Positions 1-7,794 are shown, counted from the stretch's first letter. The stretch is DNA of 12,409 nucleotides from an uncultured Syntrophobacteraceae bacterium (GCA_937889795.1 CALBZH010000263.1:1-12409); one strand, 5' to 3'. A program made the numbers and translations. The notes: generated from the letters alone by a model not told the origin.

Positions 1-46
1 AGATATCCACTCGTGACTGGAGTTCAGACGTGTGCTCTTCCGATCT
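1..46 (+). other. Illumina TruSeq P7/i7 adapter read-through (not genomic)
   Basis: Bases 13-46 match the standard 34-base TruSeq read-2 adapter, from GTGACTGGAG at its start to CTTCCGATCT at its end. Bases 1-4 (AGAT) match the end of the P7 flow-cell sequence, and the 8 bases at 5-12 (ATCCACTC) sit exactly where the i7 index belongs. The order P7 end, index, adapter is the known library architecture, so this is untrimmed library sequence assembled onto the contig end. Genomic sequence can begin no earlier than base 47, and any reading frame starting before that is artificial. Confidence 0.97.
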
Positions 47-130
47 CCTCTCGGGGGGGTTCGGGGGTGCTCTCTTGCCCGGCATGACTTCTTTGACGGA
101 GCACTAGGTCGGTTGGAATCGAAGCACTTC

Positions 131-135
131 GGGAG
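131..135 (+). promoter_or_regulatory. Ribosome binding site that decides the first glycosyltransferase start
   Basis: GGGAG lies 7 bases before the GTG at 143. The frame stays open further left, but only because it runs into the adapter at 1-46. The family-typical N-terminus (a hydrophobic first strand, then a VDKPSSRKR-like segment) begins just after this GTG, which supports it as the true start. Confidence 0.5.
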
Positions 136-142
136 TGGTGGA

Positions 143-1168
143 GTGGCTGCGGCGAGGATCCTTTTTTATATCATCGGCGTCGACAAGCCCAGCAGTCGCA
201 AGCGCATCCTGGAAAGCGTCCCGTTCCTCGAGCGACGTGGCCATGTCGTGACGGTGCGAGAGCTTCCAGGCGGGATTGTCGCGCGCATCGGGATGGCTTT
301 CGAGGTGCGACGGCACGATCTCGTGGTGGTCCAGAAGAAGCTGTTGCGCCGTTTTGAGCTGGCCTTGATGAGGCGAGTGAATCCGCGACTCGTCTTTGAT
401 CTCGACGATGCCGTGATGTTTCACGAAATCGAGCGCAACGAGGTCCTGACCGGGAAGTTCTTCCGCCGCTTTGTTGCAATGGCGGCAGGCTGCAAGGGTG
501 TGATCGCCGGAAACAGCACTCTCGCCGAGCTTGCGCGGGCAGCGCGTGTGCCCCCGGGAACCGAGGATAACGGCATCCTGGTGCTGCCCACACCCGTCGA
601 TACGTCGGCGTTGACCGCCAGCCCCAGGAAGAATCATCCCGACCGGGTTGTGATCGGTTGGGTTGGAACCCGGGGAAATCTTCGCCATCTCAAGCGGATT
701 GCCGGCGCACTTCGAACGGTGTGCGAGCGGCACGCGGGCACGATGAAGGTGGTCGTCAAGGTGGTCTCCGACGCACAGCCGGTGCTGCCCGGGATTGCCG
801 TGGAGTACAAGCCTTGGAGCGCCGCGGATGAGGCAGCCGATCTGCGGAGCTTCGACATCGGGGTCATGCCCCTGGCGGACGACCTTTGGACCCGCGGAAA
901 AGGAGGCTACAAACTCCTTCAATACATGGCGGCCGGGGCCGCCGCCGTGGCCTCCCCCGTCGGGATCAACCGCGAGATCGTTCGGCACGGCGAAAACGGC
1001 CTTCTGGCGGAGGACGATCAGCAGTGGGTCAATGCACTCGAAATGCTCGTCGCGGAGCCCGCCCTCCGGGAACGGCTGGCCACGGCTGCCCGGGAGACCG
1101 TTGAGCGTCACTATTCGCTTGATCTCTACAACGAGCGATTGGCGGCGTTCCTGGAAAGGATGCTCTGA
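143..1168 (+). CDS. Glycosyltransferase family 4 (GT-B fold), lipopolysaccharide/surface glycan type
   Basis: This is a 341-residue glycosyltransferase of the GT-B, family-4-like type, predicted to transfer a sugar from a nucleotide donor to a growing surface glycan at the cytoplasmic face of the membrane. Visible features, counted from the GTG at 143, are a short hydrophobic first strand (RILFYIIGVD), FDLDDAVMF at about 85-93, a second Rossmann-type domain opening with RVVIGWVGT at about 168-176, and the C-terminal donor-site segment GGYKLLQYMAAG at about 254-265. A family-typical tail helix follows. The start was chosen for its GGGAG site and because homologous proteins begin near here; the frame continues upstream into adapter sequence and must not be called from there. 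The stop overlaps the next start (TGATG), so the two are translationally coupled. The acceptor and donor sugars cannot be read from sequence. Confidence 0.85.
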   Translation: MAAARILFYIIGVDKPSSRKRILESVPFLERRGHVVTVRELPGGIVARIGMAFEVRRHDLVVVQKKLLRRFELALMRRVNPRLVFDLDDAVMFHEIERNEVLTGKFFRRFVAMAAGCKGVIAGNSTLAELARAARVPPGTEDNGILVLPTPVDTSALTASPRKNHPDRVVIGWVGTRGNLRHLKRIAGALRTVCERHAGTMKVVVKVVSDAQPVLPGIAVEYKPWSAADEAADLRSFDIGVMPLADDLWTRGKGGYKLLQYMAAGAAAVASPVGINREIVRHGENGLLAEDDQQWVNALEMLVAEPALRERLATAARETVERHYSLDLYNERLAAFLERML

Positions 1169-2259
1169 TGCGCATCCTGCATACGGAGTCTTCCCAGCAC
1201 CTGGGAGGCCAGGAGCTCCGAGCTCTCATGGAAATGGAGGATCTTGCGGGCCACGGCGTTTCATCGGTGCTTGCAGCCCGGCCCGGCACCAAGATTGTCG
1301 AAGAGGCGGACCGCCGGGGTCTCAAAGTCTACACGGTGACCATGCGGGGCAGTGTCGATCCCGTGGCCGTGGCACGCTTCCTCTGGATTCTGCGGCGAGA
1401 GCGGATCGACCTCGTGAGTGCTCACGGCTCCAAGGACGGCTGGAGCGCGGGACTTGCCGCTCGCCTTCTCGGCCTTCCGGTGGTGCGCTGCCGTCATGTG
1501 GCCAACCCCATTCGGAAGCATGTTTTCGGAAGGATGGTCTACGGCTGGCTTTGCGACCGGATCGTTACGACCAGTGAATCCATCAAGGCGGGAATGGTGG
1601 AGCGCGGTGTCCCGGCGGGCAAGATCGTTTCCGTTCCGACCGGTGTCGATACGACGCGGTTCCATCCCGGTGTCGCAAAAGGATTGTTTCGCTCGGAGCT
1701 TGGCCTGGAGGAGGGCACGCGTCTGGTTGGCATGATCACGGTGCTCAGAGGCGACAAAGGCCCGGATGTGTTTCTGGATGCGGCTGAGCGGATTGCTCGC
1801 CGCTACGCGGATGTGGTTTTCGTGCTCGTCGGTGACGGCTGGATGCGCGGACGGCTCGAAGCGGCACTCGCCAGCTCGCCTCACCGGGACCGCATTCTGA
1901 TGACGGGCTTTCGGCGCGACATCCCTCAAATCATGGCCGATCTGGATATCCTGGTGCTTTCAGCCAGAATTCCCGAGGGGGTTCCTCAAACCATTTTGCA
2001 GGCCCATGCCATGGGAACCCCGGTGATCGCATCCGACGTCGGGGGCATCAACGAGGTGGCGATCCCCGGCGAAACCGCAATGGGCGTCCCTCCGGGCGAT
2101 CCCGAATCCCTTGCCGAGGCCATCGTTCTGGTGCTCTCCGACCGGCAGGGTGCCGCCGTGCGTGCCGCCCGGGGCAAGGCCATGGTGGCCACGCGATACA
2201 CACGGGAGCAGACGATCGACCGCATGCTCGAAATCTACTCACGCCTTATCAAGTGTTAA
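1168..2259 (+). CDS. Glycosyltransferase family 4, second gene of the surface-glycan operon
   Basis: This 363-residue GT-B glycosyltransferase has an N-terminal acceptor domain starting MRILHTESSQHLGGQE, whose glycine pair is the usual first-loop motif. The linker carries VPTGVDTTRFHPG at about 156-168, a hallmark of family 4 enzymes. The donor domain contains VLVGDGWMRGRLE at about 219-231 and EGVPQTILQAHAMGTPVIAS at about 270-289. That segment is the EX7E region, but the second acidic position is Gln278 instead of Glu, a variant I believe occurs in this subgroup. The ATG overlaps the preceding stop by one base, and AAGGA lies 7 bases upstream, inside the first gene. It probably adds one sugar in the same pathway as its neighbours. 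The exact linkage is unknown. Confidence 0.88.
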   Translation: MRILHTESSQHLGGQELRALMEMEDLAGHGVSSVLAARPGTKIVEEADRRGLKVYTVTMRGSVDPVAVARFLWILRRERIDLVSAHGSKDGWSAGLAARLLGLPVVRCRHVANPIRKHVFGRMVYGWLCDRIVTTSESIKAGMVERGVPAGKIVSVPTGVDTTRFHPGVAKGLFRSELGLEEGTRLVGMITVLRGDKGPDVFLDAAERIARRYADVVFVLVGDGWMRGRLEAALASSPHRDRILMTGFRRDIPQIMADLDILVLSARIPEGVPQTILQAHAMGTPVIASDVGGINEVAIPGETAMGVPPGDPESLAEAIVLVLSDRQGAAVRAARGKAMVATRYTREQTIDRMLEIYSRLIKC

Positions 2260-2271
2260 CCACTGAGGTCC

Positions 2272-3420
2272 ATGAAAGTAGCTTTCATCCGATACCGGTA
2301 TGACCCCTATGGGGGCGCGGAGCGGTTCACGCAGCTGCTCATGGAGCATCTTGCGTTGCGCGGGGACGAGGTGCATCTGTACGCCCGCCGGTGGAAGGAA
2401 GCGGCACCATCCGGGCCGATCTACCATCGCGTCGGCGGTCCGGGCTGGCCGGCGATCCTGGCCTATGCGTCGTTTGTTTACCGGGTCGGGAGGGCGGTTC
2501 GCCTGGGCCACTACGATCTCGTCCAGTCGAACGAAAGAACGTTGTGTCAGCACGTGTATCGCGCAGGGGACGGGGTCCACGCGCGGTGGCTCGAGTTGCG
2601 GCTCTCCCAGCTCGGCTGGATCCGGCGTTTTTCCATTCGCCTCAACCCCTTCCACCGTTTCAGGCTTTGGCTCGAGCGTGCCTTGTTCGAATCGCCCGAG
2701 CTGAAGGCCGTGATCGTCAATTCCAACATGGTCCGGGATGAGATCCTCTCCCGCTTTCGAATCGACGCTGCGTGCATCCACACCATCTACAATGGAGTCG
2801 ACCTGGAGCGATTCCAACCGGGCCGGCGGGCTGAAGGTGGGGAGGCGCTGCGGCTTCGTGTGGGTCTCAACCGGGAGACACCGGTTGTGCTGTTTGTCGG
2901 ATCCGGCTTCGAGCGCAAAGGGCTTGAGCCCCTGCTGCGCGCGGTTGCCCGGAGCACGGGGGGCGCTCACGTCTGGGTGGTGGGCAAGGGGAGGGTCCTA
3001 CGTTACAGGGGATTGGCCCGAACGCTCGGGATCGAGTCGCGTGTGACGTTCTGGGGACCTCAGGAAGACGTTGTACCTTTTTACGCCGGAGCGGACCTCT
3101 TTGTGCTTCCCACCCTCTACGATCCCTTTCCGAGTGTCGTGCTGGAAGCGATGGCATCGGGGCTGCCCGTCATCACGACCCGGCAATGCGGCGCCGCGGA
3201 AATCATCGAGGAGGGAGCGGACGGCTTCGTGGTTGAATCCGGCCTGGATATCGAGACCATGGCGGATCGCATCAACCAGCTGTGCGACGAACGCCTTCGA
3301 CAGGAGATGGGTCGAGCCGCCCGCCGAAAGGCGGAGACGCTCCCAATCGAGGGGACGGTCGAAGCACTCAAGGCGCTGTACGAGGTACTCCTCCGAGGGC
3401 GCTTGTCCGAGGCCGACTGA
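2272..3420 (+). CDS. WaaG-like LPS core glycosyltransferase (family 4)
   Basis: This 382-residue enzyme resembles the WaaG/RfaG group, which in enteric bacteria adds the first glucose to the heptose region of lipopolysaccharide. Supporting features are the opening MKVAFIRYRYDPYGGAER, then YRAGDGVHARWLE at about 96-108, a signature of WaaG-like proteins in several proteobacterial lineages. IYNGVDLERF follows at about 172-181, and VVLFVGSGFERKGL at about 205-218 is very close to the WaaG donor-domain entry. The EX7E region is DPFPSVVLE at about 284-292, so Asp replaces the first Glu, a common variant. The gene follows its neighbour after 12 bases, with a GAGG-type site just before ATG, so it is the third cistron of the same operon. 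Acceptor and sugar identity are inferred only at family level; a gene symbol would overstate the case. Confidence 0.87.
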   Translation: MKVAFIRYRYDPYGGAERFTQLLMEHLALRGDEVHLYARRWKEAAPSGPIYHRVGGPGWPAILAYASFVYRVGRAVRLGHYDLVQSNERTLCQHVYRAGDGVHARWLELRLSQLGWIRRFSIRLNPFHRFRLWLERALFESPELKAVIVNSNMVRDEILSRFRIDAACIHTIYNGVDLERFQPGRRAEGGEALRLRVGLNRETPVVLFVGSGFERKGLEPLLRAVARSTGGAHVWVVGKGRVLRYRGLARTLGIESRVTFWGPQEDVVPFYAGADLFVLPTLYDPFPSVVLEAMASGLPVITTRQCGAAEIIEEGADGFVVESGLDIETMADRINQLCDERLRQEMGRAARRKAETLPIEGTVEALKALYEVLLRGRLSEAD

Positions 3421-3495
3421 TACCCTCTGATTCCCCACTTGGCAGGCATGTTTTCGAGCGTATGCTCGTTCATGGTGCGGCTCGCGCCTCTTCGA

Positions 3496-3526
3496 GCGAG
3501 TGCTCGGCGATGCCCCGAGCACTCGC
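3496..3526. repeat. Perfect 12-bp inverted repeat hairpin between convergent genes
   Basis: GCGAGTGCTCGG at 3496-3507 is the exact reverse complement of CCGAGCACTCGC at 3515-3526, with a 7-base loop. No T-run follows on either strand, so it is not a classic intrinsic terminator, although it sits between the convergent ends of the glycosyltransferase operon and the phospholipase gene. The left arm belongs to a 16-base word (3492-3507 region, TTCGAGCGAGTGCTCG) that is nearly repeated at 3453-3468 (TTCGAGCGTATGCTCG), which forms its own 5-bp dyad. It could be a transcript-end stabiliser, a REP-like element or an attenuating hairpin. Confidence 0.6.
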
Positions 3527-3631
3527 CAATCGCAGGAAGGCGCGTCCCATCGCACTTGACGGGTACTCGCTATTCTCGAATGCAGCGGTATTGACGAATG
3601 GACGTGAAGCGCAGTTAAAAATGGTCTTAAC

Positions 3632-5311
3632 TTAGTTGCAATCCCATGGGTGAGGTTCCAGGGAAAGATTCAGGCCGTCGGCAGTCAAATTCTTAGCAAT
3701 CTCACTCTGACCATCGCATAATGTCCAAGCAGTCAAGTGACTTAATGTATTAACTTGTATGGCAGAAAGATCAATTACAAAGGGTTTGTTCTCTATAAAC
3801 GTATCGTAATGAGGAAAATGTTTGAACGAATCGGATGATTTATTGAGTTGCTCTTTGTATTTGTTTTCAAGGTTGCCTTGCATGACTAAATTAATCCAAT
3901 TTGTATTTCTATCAAGATAAACCCAGCAAATGTTGCTATTGTATGATTGAATGCCATAATGATCATTATTCTTGACCGTGTATTTGTCGCAGTAAACTAA
4001 TGTTTTATTGGACTTTGCCTGCATACACAATCCATTTTGAAGATTATTGAGTTTGCTTTCATCAAATATTATATTATGTATATATCCTGGCTTTATCTTG
4101 CTTATGTATGGAACCTGCTTGAAATATCCAATGATATCGTCGGTCATTGCCGGCGGATTACTGGAGCATGAAAATGGGATTGGTGTATTTACAAATACGA
4201 TGATGTTTTTGACTTGTCTCTTTAGTAATGGCATGAGGCCCAAGTTATCGATGTGGCCACCATCTCCATGAGGATATTCGTGCCATGGCGTACTCAAATC
4301 AACAGGCCAATAGCTTATCTCCGGTAAGCCTGTATTTCTAAGGCCAGCAGCTCTTGCCGCATGTTCTGGAGCAGCGCCGCTGATTCCTATAACATCCGAA
4401 AGGGTAAAGCGATGTCTTCTACTGTCAATTGTTGCCGAAACGAATCTATTACCTGCCTGGATTGGGTCCTTGCTATCATATGCAAATGACTCAATATATC
4501 CACCCCCAATGAATTTATTCAATAGAGCACCTTTCTTGTATATACCAGTATACAATCCAGTCATCTCGACTTGATATGCATACCGTAAGTCATCATCATC
4601 CGTACCCAATAAAGTCCCGCCAACGATCAGGTATGGCCTTCCATCCCTGACAAAATAGAAATCGGTTTCTTTTAAGTCCAGTTTCTTATTTTCTGACTGT
4701 ACTGACCGGAATGCACCTTTATGAAAGGAAAAGAAACGATGACGTTCATTTAGGTCAAATGGTGCGAGAAATATATCACCAATCGTCCTGGAATAACTCT
4801 CATCACCTCGAAGCATGGCTTGCTCCCTCAAATACCGCAATCCGAGTCTAGATTTATGTATTGCTCTAGCTAAGGATCCGGGAGTTGACATTTCCAGAAT
4901 ATCCTTCTTGAGGGAACGGGGCGAGGCATAAGAGCCCAGGAATATCGATTCATCATAAGAAGCAGGCAGGTAAACAAATGGAACGGCCGCCCATGAGCCA
5001 CCAGAAATGGCCGATATGTACTGTAGTTTGTCGAGCCAGCCCAGTTTCTTCAAGGCCCTTAGCTGGCCCAGCGTGGCTGAAGCCGACCTGGTCCCGCCTC
5101 CAGAGAAAGCAGCTCCAAATGAGCTTCGCTGTGTTATCCAGGGGACTCTGAGCTCACTATCGAATAGCTCTGGAAACGAGCTTGGACTCTTCTCCATGTC
5201 CCAGACACGAGTGTTAATGGTGAGCTCTTTTTGTGAAGAGCAGGCAAACGTCATTGATAACGTTGTAATAGCTACAAGGAACAACTGCGTGGTTAGACAA
5301 ATAGCATGCAT
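3632..5311 (-). CDS. Patatin/cPLA2-like phospholipase with secretion or lipoprotein signal
   Basis: This 559-residue protein is predicted to hydrolyse acyl esters of phospholipids with a Ser-Asp dyad. The oxyanion-hole motif GGGTRSA is at about 71-77. The nucleophile elbow is AISGGSW at about 101-107 (Ser103), closer to the GLSGS of cytosolic phospholipase A2 than to patatin's GXSXG. A core SGAAP segment is at about 311-315, and the catalytic Asp350 lies in DGGHIDNLG at about 350-358. The N-terminus is a hydrophobic stretch ending TFAC (Cys24) followed by SSQ, which resembles a signal peptide with a weak lipobox. Export to the periplasm or outer membrane is therefore likely but not certain. 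AGGGG lies about 6 bases before the ATG. Base composition is very different from its neighbours: one 60-base line (3721-3780) has only 20 G/C. It runs convergent to the glycosyltransferase operon. Horizontal acquisition is inferred. Confidence 0.85.
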   Translation of the reverse strand: MHAICLTTQLFLVAITTLSMTFACSSQKELTINTRVWDMEKSPSSFPELFDSELRVPWITQRSSFGAAFSGGGTRSASATLGQLRALKKLGWLDKLQYISAISGGSWAAVPFVYLPASYDESIFLGSYASPRSLKKDILEMSTPGSLARAIHKSRLGLRYLREQAMLRGDESYSRTIGDIFLAPFDLNERHRFFSFHKGAFRSVQSENKKLDLKETDFYFVRDGRPYLIVGGTLLGTDDDDLRYAYQVEMTGLYTGIYKKGALLNKFIGGGYIESFAYDSKDPIQAGNRFVSATIDSRRHRFTLSDVIGISGAAPEHAARAAGLRNTGLPEISYWPVDLSTPWHEYPHGDGGHIDNLGLMPLLKRQVKNIIVFVNTPIPFSCSSNPPAMTDDIIGYFKQVPYISKIKPGYIHNIIFDESKLNNLQNGLCMQAKSNKTLVYCDKYTVKNNDHYGIQSYNSNICWVYLDRNTNWINLVMQGNLENKYKEQLNKSSDSFKHFPHYDTFIENKPFVIDLSAIQVNTLSHLTAWTLCDGQSEIAKNLTADGLNLSLEPHPWDCN

Positions 5312-5833
5312 GATTTTCCCCTTTCTCGATTGCGCTTCCTAACCCATTGAAAGCTCCCCAGGTCTGGCCATCGCGGAGGCCGCCCCGAAGACGTGCGCCA
5401 ACTGTGTCAAGTAATGTGAGAACTTTCAGCGGATCCGCGTAGCAGCGGAGTCGAGTCAGCGAGACAACGAAGTCTTGAGGGGGGGTTGCGTTCATATGTG
5501 ACACCGCTGCGGCTTTCCAGCCCGGGCGTCCAGCCTACTTGGCTCCTTCCAACGAAGGTGCCTCGGGACAAATGTCGGTATTGGCTAAGGAAGTGGAGCG
5601 ATCGTCTGAAGTAAGGATGTCAAACCCTGAATTGATGGGTCAAAAATAGGATTGTATTCCGGGGGTGTCAACCGAGAAACGTACTCATGCCTTTGATGGT
5701 TGAGCCATGCGAATTGCACCGCGGCGAGCCGCGAGGCCACGAAACCAGACCTTCATGTCTTGACGCAAAGGAGGCTGGCCGGTGAGCCGGCCTCCTCAGC
5801 GTCGGGGCTTCAGGAAGATCCTCGCTTACCCTC
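5312..5833. other. 522-base intergenic stretch with GTCAA repeats; possible mobile-element remnant
   Basis: I see no convincing gene here. A minus-strand frame of 96 codons starting at 5504 runs across the phospholipase start in another phase, but lacks a recognisable domain. The right half has three same-direction GTCAA words at 5619-5623, 5639-5643 and 5667-5671, in the contexts TGTCAAA, GGGTCAAAAA and GGTGTCAACC; another lies at 5406-5410. Clustered repeats of this kind occur at the ends of some IS elements, including the IS21 family, but no transposase or clear terminal inverted repeat is visible. The 10-base palindrome GCGGATCCGC lies near 5430. The stretch also separates AT-rich from GC-rich DNA. 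Confidence 0.4.
5762..5803 (-). terminator. Intrinsic terminator of the acetoacetyl-CoA synthetase gene
   Basis: The core stem is 5770-5779 pairing with 5786-5795 (GGAGGCTGGC against GCCGGCCTCC), ten pairs with one G-T wobble and a six-base loop. An outer GACGC/GCGTC arm (5762-5766 with 5799-5803) can extend it past a small internal loop. Read on the minus strand, the hairpin lies about 30 bases after the stop at 5834 and is followed by a short TTT. The T-tract is weak, so termination efficiency is uncertain, but the position fits. Confidence 0.65.
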
Positions 5834-7789
5834 TCAGGACTGAAGCGCCTTGATGTCCTTGTAGAGATCCAGCGCCTGGGGATTGGCGAGGGCGTCTTTG
5901 TTCTTGACTTCCTGGTTGTGAATGACCTTCCGAACCGCCAGCTCCACCTTCTTGCCACTGATCGTGTAGGGGATGTCGGCGATGGCGATGATCTTGCCGG
6001 GAACGTGCCGCGGTGTGGTGTTCTGACGGATCATGGTCTTGATCCGCTTTTCCAGTTCTTCGGTGAGCTCAACGCCGTCTCGCAGCTTCACGAACAGGAT
6101 CACGCGGACGTCGTTGTCGAAATCCTGTCCCACCACGAGGCTGTCGAGAACCTCCGGGATGTTCTCCACTTGCCGGTAGATTTCCGCAGTCCCGATGCGG
6201 ACGCCGCCCGGGTTGAGCGTGGCGTCGGACCGGCCGTAGATGACCACGCCGCCGCGCTCGGTGACTTCAATGTAGTCCCCGTGATTCCAGATGTTGGGAT
6301 ACATTTCGAAGTACGCGCCCCGGTACTTCTTTCCGTCCGGGTCATTATAAAAGTAGATGGGCATGGAAGGTGCTGCGGCGGCGCAGACAAGCTCGCCTTT
6401 CTCCCCGACCACGTGCTTGCCTTCGTCGTTCCAGGCTTCAACCTTCATGCCCAGGCCACGGCATTGCAGCTCGCCGGCGTACACTGCACCTATGGGATTG
6501 CCGAGAGCAAAGCAGGAAATGATGTCCGTGCCACCGGAGATGGAGGACAGGCAAAGCTCTTCTTTGATGTCGCGATAAACGTACTCGAAGCTTTCGATCG
6601 ACAGGGGCGAGCCGGTGGAAAGCACGGCCTTGAGGGGCGTAAGATCGAGTGTCTGCTTGGGGCGCACATCGGCCTTTTCCACGGCCGCGAGATACTTCGC
6701 GCTCGTCCCGAAGATGCTCACCTTCTCATCCTGGGCGAGTCGCCAGAGGGCTTCGGGGCGTGGAAAGAAAGGAGAGCCGTCAAAGAGCAGCAGTCGTGCC
6801 CCCTGAGTGAGGGACGAAACCAGCCAGTTCCACATCATCCAACCGCAGGTCGTGTAGTAGAAGATCGTGTCTTCGCGCTTCAGGTCGGTGTGGAGCTTAA
6901 GCTCCTTGATGTGCTGCAGCAGAGTGCCAACAGCTCCATGCACGATGCACTTGGGGACGCCCGTCGTGCCCGACGAATACATGATGTAGAGCGGATGGTT
7001 GGCTGGAAGCTGCTCGAATTCGATGGTGAGCCCGTCTTCTTTCGCCAGGAAGTCTCCGAAGAGCACGCCGTTCGGTACCCGTCCGGGATCCGGGTTGCCT
7101 TCCGTGTAAGGAACCACGATGACTTTTTCGATGCTGGGGATTTGCTTGACGACTTCGCCGATCTGTCCAAGGGAATCGAATTTCTTCCCGCTGTAGCTGT
7201 ACCCGTTCGCTGTAAACAAGACTCGCGGCTCAATCTGGCCGAAGCGATCCAGGACACCCTTGATGCCGAAGTCAGGGGAGCACGACGACCAAATGGCTCC
7301 AATACTGGTCGCGGCGAGCATGGCGATGACCGTCTCCGTCATGTTCGGCATGAAACCGGCCACCCGGTCCCCCGGCTTGATGCCCATGGCGCGGAGGGAT
7401 TTGGCGAGACGAGCTACCAGATCATAAAGCTCGGCATAAGTTGTGTGAACCGTTTCCGAAGCGCTCTCCCCCCGAAAGCTCAGGGCGATCTTGTCGTCAC
7501 GATACCGGAGAAGGTTTTCAGCGAAGTTGAGCTTTGCACCGTCAAACCATTTGGCCCCCGGCATATGCTGGGGATCATCCACCACCTGCGCATAAGGCGC
7601 GCTATGGATTACCTGCCCGTAGTCCCAGATGGCAGCCCAGAAGGCCGGGATTTCAGAAACGGACCATTGGTACAAGTCATCGTAGGTTTTGAAGGCCTTT
7701 CCATGACGTTCATTCACGAATTGCATGAAGTGGTACATGTTGGTACTGCGGATCCGTTCTTCCGACGGCTGCCAAAGGAGCTTGCTCAT
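5834..7789 (-). CDS. Acetoacetyl-CoA synthetase (acetoacetate--CoA ligase)
   Basis: This 651-residue ANL-superfamily enzyme is predicted to activate acetoacetate with ATP and CoA, giving acetoacetyl-CoA, AMP and pyrophosphate in the cytoplasm. The N-terminal region (LLWQPSEERIRSTNMYHF) is characteristic of acetoacetyl-CoA synthetases rather than acetyl-CoA synthetases. Visible motifs are the P-loop YSSGTTGVPK at about 271-280, SGGTD at about 418-422, HGDY at about 503-506, YGRSDATLNPGG at about 518-529, and GKK at about 612-614, carrying the adenylation-lysine region. Length fits the family. The ATG at 7789 is preferred over one 19 codons upstream because GGGAGG sits 5 bases before it and the extra residues look unrelated. 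Flanking terminators and its own candidate promoter suggest a single-gene unit. In an anaerobe it could feed ketone-body or polyhydroxybutyrate-derived acetoacetate into thiolysis; that role is inferred. Confidence 0.93.
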   Translation of the reverse strand: MSKLLWQPSEERIRSTNMYHFMQFVNERHGKAFKTYDDLYQWSVSEIPAFWAAIWDYGQVIHSAPYAQVVDDPQHMPGAKWFDGAKLNFAENLLRYRDDKIALSFRGESASETVHTTYAELYDLVARLAKSLRAMGIKPGDRVAGFMPNMTETVIAMLAATSIGAIWSSCSPDFGIKGVLDRFGQIEPRVLFTANGYSYSGKKFDSLGQIGEVVKQIPSIEKVIVVPYTEGNPDPGRVPNGVLFGDFLAKEDGLTIEFEQLPANHPLYIMYSSGTTGVPKCIVHGAVGTLLQHIKELKLHTDLKREDTIFYYTTCGWMMWNWLVSSLTQGARLLLFDGSPFFPRPEALWRLAQDEKVSIFGTSAKYLAAVEKADVRPKQTLDLTPLKAVLSTGSPLSIESFEYVYRDIKEELCLSSISGGTDIISCFALGNPIGAVYAGELQCRGLGMKVEAWNDEGKHVVGEKGELVCAAAAPSMPIYFYNDPDGKKYRGAYFEMYPNIWNHGDYIEVTERGGVVIYGRSDATLNPGGVRIGTAEIYRQVENIPEVLDSLVVGQDFDNDVRVILFVKLRDGVELTEELEKRIKTMIRQNTTPRHVPGKIIAIADIPYTISGKKVELAVRKVIHNQEVKNKDALANPQALDLYKDIKALQS

Positions 7790-7794
7790 TACTT

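Noticed and set aside
48..107. Possible C-terminal tail of a preceding gene (frame ending ATGTSLTEH-like residues and TAG at 105-107)
   Set aside because: Only about 20 codons are present, directly beside adapter DNA, with glycine-rich low-complexity content; there is too little to support a partial gene.
32..142. Upstream extension of the first glycosyltransferase frame by 37 codons
   Set aside because: It starts inside the adapter sequence and encodes residues unlike the family; the GTG at 143 with GGGAG upstream is better.
104..1111. A 335-codon minus-strand frame opposite the first glycosyltransferase
   Set aside because: The same shadow effect; its Pro/Arg/His-rich translation resembles no family, and the opposite strand has clear glycosyltransferase motifs.
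795..1577. A 260-codon plus-strand frame bridging the first two glycosyltransferases
   Set aside because: It crosses the well-supported TGATG junction in another phase and its translation is Arg/Pro/Ser-rich with no domain.
3613..3632. AGTTAA/TTAACT inverted repeat after the phospholipase stop
   Set aside because: A six-pair AT-rich stem overlapping the stop codon with no strong T-run is too weak to call a terminator.
5720..5733. CGCGG/CCGCG mini-hairpin
   Set aside because: Five pairs in GC-rich DNA are expected by chance and it has no T-run or gene context.
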